A DNA stretch of 5,033 nt from NCBI GenBank assembly GCA_049511115.1, contig JBEKYH010000390.1, positions 1-5,033 of the forward strand, read 5' to 3'. Positions 1 to 5,033 of this stretch are shown piece by piece. Positions within the stretch are counted from its first letter, which is position 1, and each line of letters starts with the position of its first letter. This stretch comes from JBEKYH01 sp049511115. Its GTDB lineage: Bacteria; Planctomycetota; Phycisphaerae; Tepidisphaerales; Tepidisphaeraceae. The position numbers were made by a program, and so were the translations under genes. The notes beneath the pieces are model-generated. The model did no database searches, was not told the origin of the DNA, and was given only the letters and a program-made list of their open reading frames with translations.

Positions 1-1
1 G

Positions 2-3000
2 GGCGTTCCTATCTCTCATCGCAGCGCGGTTCACTTCGTCGAGGCCGAAGCGGACATTTTCAGTATTCGGGGCGAAGACCGAGTCTACCAAGGCTTTTCC
101 GTGGCCTTTGACGCTTCAGTGGAGGAAATCTGGCTGGCATGGCGGGCCGGCGCGACACTGGTGGCGGCAAGCGACAGCATGGCCAAAGCCGGCCCGGATT
201 TGGCGGGTCTGCTCGGCGACGCGGGAATCACGGTGCTCTCCTGTGTGCCGACATTACTGTCGATGATGCGTGACGACATCCCGACGCTGCGCCTGTTGAT
301 CCTTGGCGGCGAGGCTTGCCCGCAGGAACTTGTCCGCCGCTGGCACCGGCCCGGGCGGCGCATCGTCAATACCTATGGCCCGACAGAGGCGACCGTTATT
401 GCCACCTACGCGGATTGCCATCCGGATCAGCCGGTGATGATCGGACGGCCTATTCCAGGAATGCGGGCTTGTATTCTCGACACAGACATGCGACCTGTCG
501 CGGCGGGCGAAATCGGCGAGCTTCACCTGGGCGGAGTCGGTTTGTCCCCCGGCTATCTCAATCGTCCCGATCTGACCGCGAAGAATTTTGTTCCCGATCC
601 GTTTTCGGACGATGCAGCCGAGCGCCTCTACAAGACGGGCGACTTGGCGCGATACGCCGGCGACGGACAGATCGAATTCATCGGCCGCGCCGACACGCAA
701 GTGAAGTTGCGCGGGTATCGCATCGAACTCGCGGAGATTGAAGCGGTGTTTTTGGAATCGCCAGCCGTTCAGAGCGCCGCCGTGGCGATGCGATCCGACG
801 CGCAAGGCGGGGCGCAGTTAATCGGATACATCGTCCCGAAAGTTCGGGATCGACTGTGCGAGCGCGAGATTCGCGAAGAGCTTCGCCGGCGTCTGCCGCC
901 GCACATGGTTCCGGCGCTGATTGAGATCGTCGATGGCCTGCCTACGTTACCAAGCGGAAAGGTGGATCGGGCTCGCCTGCCTGCGCCGTGCCCACGGAAG
1001 CGGCCGGTCGAATCGGGGCTGTCGCCGATGGAGGAGCAAGTCCGCGTTGTGTGGGAAAGGCTTCTGGCTCCGGTGCACGTCGAACCGGATGCTGACTTTT
1101 TTGCCGAGCTGGGCGGCCATTCTCTTGTGGCGGCAATGGCGGTTTCGGAATTGCGGTCGAGCGCGGCGTTTGCCGAGCTATCGGTCGCGGACATTTATAA
1201 TTTCCCAACCGTGCGCCGACTGGTCACCGAAATGCGGCGCCGCGCCGTTCCCTTGAATCGTCCGGCAGATGGTCCCGCCGAACATCGCGTTGTCGCAGCG
1301 GCGAAATCAGGGCGTCATGTGCTCTGTGGTTTTGCCATGGCGGTGGGGCTTTATGTGGTTCTGGGCATCGCCTCGATTCAATTGCTCGTCCCCTATTTGA
1401 CCTATTCACGCCTCATCGATGCCGGCAACAGTTGGCTCGCGGCGTTGGCCGAGGCGCTCGGTGCGCTATTGGCCACCTATCCGCTCATGCTCTTGATTGC
1501 GATCGCGGCCAAGTGGTTGCTGCTGGGCAAAATCAAGCCGGGGCGACATCCGCTGTGGGGTGTGTATTACTTCCGTTGGTGGCTCGCGCATCAAATCATC
1601 GGTCTGGCACCCGTGGAAGTGCTCACGGGAACTCCGCTGGCCTGCCTCTTCGTTCGCCTGATGGGCGCCCGCATCGGGCGCGACGTTCACCTAGGCACGG
1701 ATGCCTTCGCCGCTTTTGACCTCCTCAATATCGGCGACGGCTCCAGCATCGGCGACGGGGCGAGCCTCCTGGGCTATGCCGTCGTGGACGGGACTCTCAA
1801 CATCGCTCCGATTCGCATCGGCCGCGATTGCTTCGTCGGCGCTCGTTCCGTTGTCGCGCCGGGCGCGACCCTCGACGACACAGCGAGACTCGAAGACCTG
1901 AGCCTTCTCCCCGCCAACGCGCGAATTCCTGCGGCCCAGACCTGGGCCGGCTCTCCGGCGCGGCAGGTGGATCAACCAGCACCAATTACGTCGCCTGTGC
2001 ATCGCCCCGCAGCCTCTCTTCTCCCATTCGCACTGGCATTTCTCACGCTGCCGGTGGTTTACCTGGCTGCCGCCGCGCCAGGCATGGCGCTGATGAACTT
2101 CCTCGCGCGCAACACCCCCGGCGACTTCTTCCTCCTCGCCTCACCCATCGCGGCGGCGATGTTTATCGCACTGTTTTGTCTGGAAATCGCCACCTTCAAA
2201 CGGCTCGCACTCGGCCGCGTTATCGAAGGCGCTTACCCCATTGGCGGCAAGTTTTACCGCCGAAAATGGTTCTTCGACCGGCTTATGGAGATGAGCCTGG
2301 AGCTTGTCGGGCCGTTATACGGGACGCTGTATCTGCCGTCGTGGCTGCGAATGCTTGGCGTGCGCGTCGGTCCTCTGGCTGAAGTCTCGACCGCGTGCGC
2401 GATTGTGCCGGACCTTCTGAGGTTGGAAGAAGGAAGTTTCATCGCCGACGCCGCATACCTGGGCGGCGCTCATGTCGAACAGGGAATGGCAACCCTGGGC
2501 GCTGTGACTGTGGGACGTCGAGCTTTCATCGGCAACAGCGCCGTCGTCGCGCCAGGCTTGACCATCGGCGAAAACTCCCTGATCGGCGTCCTCTCCAACG
2601 CCCCGGATGCGGCATCGCGATCAGACACCTCCTGGCTCGGCTCACCAGCGATCAATTTGCCGCGCCGGCAATGCTCGACGTGCGCGGCTGACACTGGCGA
2701 AGAGGCGACCTACTCGCCTCCGCCGCGCCTGATGGCACAGCGCCGGCGAATTGAGCTGGCCCGCATCCTGTTGCCCGGCACATTCATCTGGGCGCTGATT
2801 TCCGCGGCGATCAAGTTCTTAAGCCAGATCCGGCCGTTCGTCTCGCCGGCGGTTTCCGCGGCCATTTTTCCGGGGATTGTACTCCTGTGCGGAGTCGCAT
2901 CGCTGGGCATATTGTGGGTGTTTAAGCGAGCCCTGATCGTCCGCTACACTGCGGGCGAATGGCCGCTATGGTGCAAATTCGTGTGGAAAACCGAGCTGAT

Positions 3001-3406
3001 AACCGCCCTGCACGATTGCCTGGCCGCGCCGCTGTTGCTCGACGTCCTCACGGGCACGCCGTTTCTTCCGTGGTGCTACCGATTGCTCGGCGCGAAGATA
3101 GGCCGGCGCGTTTTCCTGGATACGACAGAGTTCACTGAATTTGATCTCGTCGAGATTGGCGACGACGCCGCATTGAATGCCGACTGCACGATCCAGACCC
3201 ATCTCTTTGAGGACCGGGTCATGAAGGTATCGAACGTCCGCATTGGGGACCGCTGCACGGTCGGCGCCGAATCCGTGGTTCTCTACGATTCCATCATGCA
3301 GGCCGGCTCATCGCTTGGTCCTCTTTCGCTTTTAATGAAGGGGGAGACATTACCCGCCGGCACGGGCTGGGAGGGGACACCTGCGCAAGCTTCAAAATCC
3401 GCATGA
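2..3406 (+). CDS. Pls/PosA-type membrane NRPS (A-T plus three TM/beta-helix units), 5' partial, probable diamino-acid homopolymer synthetase
   Basis: The reading frame is open from base 2 to TGA at 3404-3406 (1134 residues visible); the true start lies upstream. Numbering is from the first visible residue. The adenylation domain shows the end of core A3 (GVPISHRS, 1-8), A4 FDAS (36-39), A5 TYGPTEAT (124-131), A7 YKTGDL (210-215), A8 GRADTQVKLRGYRIEL (228-243) and A10 LPSGKVDR with catalytic Lys320. The carrier domain has FFAELGGHSL with phosphopantetheine Ser374. Then come three units, each with two membrane helices (about 436-465/476-508, 671-696/707-733, 921-939/950-980) and a hexapeptide-repeat domain ending in WAGSPA, WLGSPA or WEGTPA. 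This is the layout of epsilon-poly-L-lysine synthetase, in which the C-terminal tandem domains join carrier-bound lysine iteratively at the membrane. Allowing for the missing N-terminal third of the A domain, the total would be near 1300 residues, about the length of Pls. The family assignment is strong. The substrate is inferred from the A-domain code and the product is unproven, since many family members are uncharacterised. Confidence 0.9.
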   Translation, partial: GVPISHRSAVHFVEAEADIFSIRGEDRVYQGFSVAFDASVEEIWLAWRAGATLVAASDSMAKAGPDLAGLLGDAGITVLSCVPTLLSMMRDDIPTLRLLILGGEACPQELVRRWHRPGRRIVNTYGPTEATVIATYADCHPDQPVMIGRPIPGMRACILDTDMRPVAAGEIGELHLGGVGLSPGYLNRPDLTAKNFVPDPFSDDAAERLYKTGDLARYAGDGQIEFIGRADTQVKLRGYRIELAEIEAVFLESPAVQSAAVAMRSDAQGGAQLIGYIVPKVRDRLCEREIREELRRRLPPHMVPALIEIVDGLPTLPSGKVDRARLPAPCPRKRPVESGLSPMEEQVRVVWERLLAPVHVEPDADFFAELGGHSLVAAMAVSELRSSAAFAELSVADIYNFPTVRRLVTEMRRRAVPLNRPADGPAEHRVVAAAKSGRHVLCGFAMAVGLYVVLGIASIQLLVPYLTYSRLIDAGNSWLAALAEALGALLATYPLMLLIAIAAKWLLLGKIKPGRHPLWGVYYFRWWLAHQIIGLAPVEVLTGTPLACLFVRLMGARIGRDVHLGTDAFAAFDLLNIGDGSSIGDGASLLGYAVVDGTLNIAPIRIGRDCFVGARSVVAPGATLDDTARLEDLSLLPANARIPAAQTWAGSPARQVDQPAPITSPVHRPAASLLPFALAFLTLPVVYLAAAAPGMALMNFLARNTPGDFFLLASPIAAAMFIALFCLEIATFKRLALGRVIEGAYPIGGKFYRRKWFFDRLMEMSLELVGPLYGTLYLPSWLRMLGVRVGPLAEVSTACAIVPDLLRLEEGSFIADAAYLGGAHVEQGMATLGAVTVGRRAFIGNSAVVAPGLTIGENSLIGVLSNAPDAASRSDTSWLGSPAINLPRRQCSTCAADTGEEATYSPPPRLMAQRRRIELARILLPGTFIWALISAAIKFLSQIRPFVSPAVSAAIFPGIVLLCGVASLGILWVFKRALIVRYTAGEWPLWCKFVWKTELITALHDCLAAPLLLDVLTGTPFLPWCYRLLGAKIGRRVFLDTTEFTEFDLVEIGDDAALNADCTIQTHLFEDRVMKVSNVRIGDRCTVGAESVVLYDSIMQAGSSLGPLSLLMKGETLPAGTGWEGTPAQASKSA

Positions 3407-3484
3407 ACCGGGGTGACTGAGTTCCCGCCCCCGGAATACCGGGAGCGAGAGAAATGGGTCCAGCGCAAATTCTTGGTTTCTGGT

Positions 3485-3532
3485 CCCCTCTCCATGTACT
3501 CAGGGAGAGGGTTAGGGGGTTAGGGTGAGGGT
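3485..3532 (-). repeat. REP-like intergenic repeat, copy A
   Basis: Read on the minus strand, this copy begins ACCCTCACCC, continues through a C-rich linker to CCCTCTCC, a 10-nt loop CTGAGTACAT and GGAGAGGG. The last three elements can fold into an 8-bp stem with a 10-nt loop (stem arms 3486-3493 and 3504-3511). The same elements recur in the opposite orientation at 3578-3617. The linker is 8 nt longer here than in the other copy. The layout resembles short palindromic repeats found many times between genes in some bacterial genomes, but copy number cannot be judged from one window. Confidence 0.85.
3509..3531 (+). other. predicted G-quadruplex motif inside repeat copy A
   Basis: Four G-runs (GGG, GGGGG, GGG, GGG) are separated by loops of exactly three bases (TTA, TTA, TGA). 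This meets the standard G3+N1-7 quadruplex pattern with short loops and closely resembles the telomeric-type TTAGGG spacing. It lies on the coding strand, about 100 nt after the synthetase stop codon, so it could form in read-through RNA. It falls in the linker of copy A that differs from copy B, where no such motif occurs. Folding has not been tested. Confidence 0.6.
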
Positions 3533-3577
3533 TCTTCCTCGCCCCCATTCGCAAGCACCTCCGGCAACCCAAATGCG

Positions 3578-3617
3578 ACCCTCACCCCGTCCCTCTCCCT
3601 GAGTACATGGAGAGGGG
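3578..3617 (+). repeat. REP-like intergenic repeat, copy B (inverted relative to copy A)
   Basis: This is the plus-strand copy: ACCCTCACCC, a 3-nt spacer (CGT), then CCCTCTCC, loop CTGAGTACAT and GGAGAGGG (stem arms 3591-3598 and 3609-3616). Positions 3591-3617 are the exact reverse complement of 3485-3511, a perfect 27-bp inverted match with 79 nt between the arms. The pair could form one long hairpin or two small ones in RNA or extruded DNA. Two head-to-head copies resemble the paired arrangement of REP elements (BIME-like). Their position after a long gene and before a new transcription unit suits an mRNA-end or insulating role, but that is inference. Confidence 0.85.
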
Positions 3618-3683
3618 GAAAGAAGCGTGAACGCCAACGAATAAGCGTCGTCCGTCCTAGTTTTTTCGCGCGTTGCATTTTTG

Positions 3684-3713
3684 TTGCTCTCCCGCAGCCT
3701 TCGACGGTAGGAT
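3684..3713 (+). promoter_or_regulatory. weak candidate sigma70-type promoter for the pseudopilin genes
   Basis: TTGCTC at 3684-3689 and TAGGAT at 3708-3713 are separated by 18 bases, close to the usual -35/-10 spacing, with partial consensus matches in each box. It lies about 40 nt upstream of the first pseudopilin ATG. The match is weak and could be chance; planctomycete promoters are not well enough defined to score it by eye. Confidence 0.2.
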
Positions 3714-3743
3714 GTCGGGCACGGGAAGGGCTTGGGCAACAGC

Positions 3744-3750
3744 GAGGAGG
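3744..3750 (+). promoter_or_regulatory. ribosome binding site of the first pseudopilin gene
   Basis: GAGGAGG lies five bases before the ATG at 3756. It decides the start: the in-frame TTG at 3732 would lie upstream of this site and has no comparable Shine-Dalgarno sequence of its own. A downstream in-frame TTG at 3804 has a weaker GAGGG ahead of it and would shorten the leader to 17 residues. Confidence 0.75.
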
Positions 3751-3755
3751 TTCAG

Positions 3756-4670
3756 ATGCCATCCACGCGAGCGGGCCGCGCGGCGTTATTACCGAGGGTG
3801 ACATTGCCCGGCGCCAGAGCGCCGGGGCCAAACCGGCGGGCGGCGCATCGCGGCTTTGCGCTCTTCTCACTTCTGGTCGTCATTCTCATCGCGGCGTTTT
3901 TGATCGCGGTCCTGCTTCCTTCCATCTGCCATAGCGGCGATACAGCCAACCGCCTGAAATGCACGGATAATCTGCGCCAGATCGGGCTGGGGCTGGAGAT
4001 TTACGCCACCGATAACCAAGGCCAATATCCCCGCACGCGCTACGAAGTTGCCCGCGTGGTCATTCCTGATGTTTCCAGCGCCGGGGCGAATTCGATCAAT
4101 CCGTTTGCGGCGAATTCGAGAGTGCCTGCGAATTGTGTGCCGTCGGCGCTGTTCCTGCTTTTGCGCACGCAGGCGATGCCGTCGTCGATATTTGTCTGCC
4201 CCTCCACAGCGGCGCGGCCGGATAACTATGGGGGATCTAATGGCGCTGCGATTCAACGCGGCAACTTCACCGCCGTCGCGACTAATTTGAGCTACAGCTA
4301 TGCGAACCCCTACCCTGACGCAGCGGCGCTGGCCAAGGGGTATAGGCTGTCGGTCGATTTGAATTCGGGCTTTGCCTTGCTGGCCGACCTAAACCCCGGC
4401 ACGTCCGCCGGCAGCGACGAGCTGTCGGTGAACGTCGGCAGTTCGCCCGCGCAAGTTCACCTGGCCAACAGCCGCAACCACAGCCGTGAAGGGCAGAATG
4501 TATTGTTCGCCGACGGGCACATTGAATTCGACGGCACGCCTCTCGTGGGGATCAATCACGACAATATCTATTGCCGCGGCAATGGCGGACCCACGGCGAC
4601 GAGCCGGGATATCGTCAATTCGCCGAGGGATGCCAATGACAGCGTGCTGCTACCCGCCGATCGCGATTAA
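3756..4670 (+). CDS. type II secretion/type IV pilin-like pseudopilin, H-X(n)-DG protein (first of a tandem pair)
   Basis: The 304-residue product starts at ATG 3756 behind GAGGAGG. Its N-terminus is a 33-residue basic, proline-containing leader ending HRG, followed by a hydrophobic helix FALFSLLVVILIAAFLIAVLLPS (34-56 in outline). This matches the class III prepilin signal layout with Gly at -1 and Phe at +1, but position +5 is Ser, not the usual Glu. After the helix comes the pattern TANRLKC--NLRQIGLGLEIYATDNQGQYPRT (63-98 in outline), typical of planctomycete PulG/DUF1559-like proteins. Near the C-terminus, His242 and Asp253-Gly254 lie in HSREGQNVLFADGH, the H-X9-DG-type motif associated with prepilin processing families, here with ten residues between His and Asp. 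Such proteins are thought to be exported and membrane-anchored or assembled as pseudopilins. The exact role is unknown, and these families are greatly expanded in planctomycetes. A paralogue starts 57 nt downstream. Confidence 0.82.
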   Translation: MPSTRAGRAALLPRVTLPGARAPGPNRRAAHRGFALFSLLVVILIAAFLIAVLLPSICHSGDTANRLKCTDNLRQIGLGLEIYATDNQGQYPRTRYEVARVVIPDVSSAGANSINPFAANSRVPANCVPSALFLLLRTQAMPSSIFVCPSTAARPDNYGGSNGAAIQRGNFTAVATNLSYSYANPYPDAAALAKGYRLSVDLNSGFALLADLNPGTSAGSDELSVNVGSSPAQVHLANSRNHSREGQNVLFADGHIEFDGTPLVGINHDNIYCRGNGGPTATSRDIVNSPRDANDSVLLPADRD

Positions 4671-4690
4671 TGGATGAAATAATCCGAGTG

Positions 4691-4723
4691 CCTCCGGCGA
4701 CAAGAGAGAAAAGAGCCCGGAGG
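4691..4723 (+). promoter_or_regulatory. possible hairpin masking the ribosome binding site of the second pseudopilin gene
   Basis: CCTCCGG at 4691-4697 is the exact reverse complement of CCGGAGG at 4717-4723, with a 19-nt purine-rich loop. The downstream arm contains the GGAGG Shine-Dalgarno sequence (4719-4723), four bases before ATG 4728. Folding would hide the site in the intergenic mRNA. This could reduce translation of the second gene unless ribosomes or a factor open it. A seven-pair stem can arise by chance. Confidence 0.4.
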
Positions 4724-4727
4724 TTGA

Positions 4728-5033
4728 ATGCCATCGGAACGTCGCCGTTTTAATCTTACCTCGCTGGTTGTTCTGCTGTTGGCCGGCGCTTTTGCGATAT
4801 CGATCCTGCTGCCTTCGCTGAATCGCGCCCGCGAGACGGCCAACAAGGTAAGTTGCGCCTGCCGTCTCAAGCAGATCGGGCTTGCCATTCAACTCTATGC
4901 GAATGACAACGGCGGGTTCTATCCGCGCACCAAATATGAAGGCGGCGAGGTTGTGATACCCAATGTGTCCAACGCGGGGTTTGATTCGCCGAATCCGTTT
5001 TTGGCCAAGTCAACGGTCCCGGTGAACTGTGTG
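4728..5033 (+). CDS. pseudopilin-like protein, second of a tandem pair, 3' partial
   Basis: The frame is open from ATG 4728 to the window edge (102 residues); its paralogue suggests about 300 in full. GGAGG at 4719-4723 supports the start. A short basic leader MPSERRR is followed by a hydrophobic helix from Phe8 to about Ser30 (FNLTSLVVLLLAGAF in part), then LNRARETANK and the QIGLAIQLYANDNGGFYPRT pattern. Over 62 ungapped positions (residues 41-102) it shares 36 identities, by hand count, with residues 67-128 of the upstream protein, so the two are clear tandem duplicates. The prepilin cleavage site is degenerate: Arg instead of Gly at -1 and Ser instead of Glu at +5. It may be unprocessed and simply membrane-anchored by the helix. 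It is probably co-transcribed with the upstream gene (57-nt gap, no terminator seen). The H-X(n)-DG region, if present, lies beyond the window. Confidence 0.8.
   Translation, partial: MPSERRRFNLTSLVVLLLAGAFAISILLPSLNRARETANKVSCACRLKQIGLAIQLYANDNGGFYPRTKYEGGEVVIPNVSNAGFDSPNPFLAKSTVPVNCV

Larger units (their letters stand above)
3407..3755. other. intergenic region between the synthetase and the pseudopilin genes
   Basis: I see no convincing gene here. Positions 3430-3443 form a small GC-rich hairpin (CCCGG-AATA-CCGGG) 24 nt after the synthetase stop. It has no T-run after it, so I do not call it an intrinsic terminator. Two inverted repeat copies occupy 3485-3617. A T-run at 3661-3666 has no good stem directly upstream. 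The last 100 bases should contain the promoter and leader of the first pseudopilin gene. Minus-strand open frames cross this region but run through the repeats and into the neighbouring genes without a recognisable product. Confidence 0.7.

Noticed and set aside
101..103. GTG at 101 as the start of the synthetase.
   Set aside because: The frame stays open to base 2 and the upstream residues (GVPISHRSAVHF) are the end of the adenylation A3 motif, so the gene begins outside the window.
254..3202. Many open frames of 60-180 codons on the opposite strand and in alternate frames within the synthetase gene.
   Set aside because: They lie wholly inside a well-supported coding region with clear NRPS motifs. 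Long shadow frames are expected in GC-rich DNA.
1100..3400. A condensation or thioesterase domain downstream of the carrier domain.
   Set aside because: I found no HHxxxDG condensation motif and no GxSxG thioesterase motif in a suitable context; the region is membrane helices and hexapeptide repeats.
3430..3450. Rho-independent terminator after the synthetase.
   Set aside because: The stem is only 5 bp with a 4-nt loop and is followed by a purine stretch with no T-run.
3485..3617. CRISPR array.
   Set aside because: There are only two repeat copies, they are inverted rather than direct, and there is no regular spacer.
3661..3666. T-run as a terminator tail.
   Set aside because: No stable GC-rich stem lies immediately before it.
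3512..3870. Overlapping minus-strand open frames across the intergenic region (3512-3739 and 3520-3870).
   Set aside because: They run through the low-complexity repeats and into the pseudopilin gene, have compositionally biased products rich in Arg, Pro and Ser, and show no recognisable domain.
4085..4119. An 11-bp direct repeat, GGCGAATTCGA, 24 bp apart in the first pseudopilin gene.
   Set aside because: It is short, in frame, encodes ordinary Ala-Asn-Ser residues and is most likely coincidental.

Overview
The window is GC-rich and looks like chromosomal DNA of a planctomycete, possibly of the Phycisphaerae type. That placement is inferred from three things: pseudopilin-like proteins with the LLPSLNRARETAN / LRQIGL-Y--DN-G-YPRT pattern and an H-X(n)-DG C-terminal motif, a dispersed CCCTCTCC/GGAGAGGG intergenic repeat, and the general base composition. 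No rRNA or marker gene is present to confirm it.

Positions 2-3406 (+) carry the 3' part of one large gene, open at the left edge. It encodes a membrane-bound, single-module non-ribosomal peptide synthetase of the Pls/PosA type, the family that includes the Streptomyces epsilon-poly-L-lysine synthetase. The order is adenylation domain, carrier (T) domain, then three tandem units, each made of two membrane helices and a hexapeptide-repeat (left-handed beta-helix) domain. No canonical condensation (HHxxxDG) or thioesterase domain is visible. A specificity code read by eye from the adenylation domain (D-A-E-S-I-G-T-V-I-K) closely resembles the bacterial lysine code. The protein may therefore make a homopolymer or short oligomer of lysine or a related diamino acid.

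Positions 3407-3755 are intergenic. They hold two inverted copies of a REP-like repeat, which share a perfect 27-bp inverted match and can each fold into a small hairpin. One copy contains a four-run G-quadruplex motif. The region ends in the leader and ribosome binding site of the next gene.

Positions 3756-4670 and 4728-5033 (+; the second is cut by the right edge) are two tandem paralogous pseudopilin-like genes, 57 nt apart and probably one operon. Both have a type IV pilin-like N-terminal hydrophobic helix but lack the usual Glu at +5, and the second also lacks Gly at -1. A possible hairpin covers the ribosome binding site of the second gene. Nothing in the sequence ties the pseudopilins functionally to the synthetase; the repeat-filled gap suggests separate transcription units.
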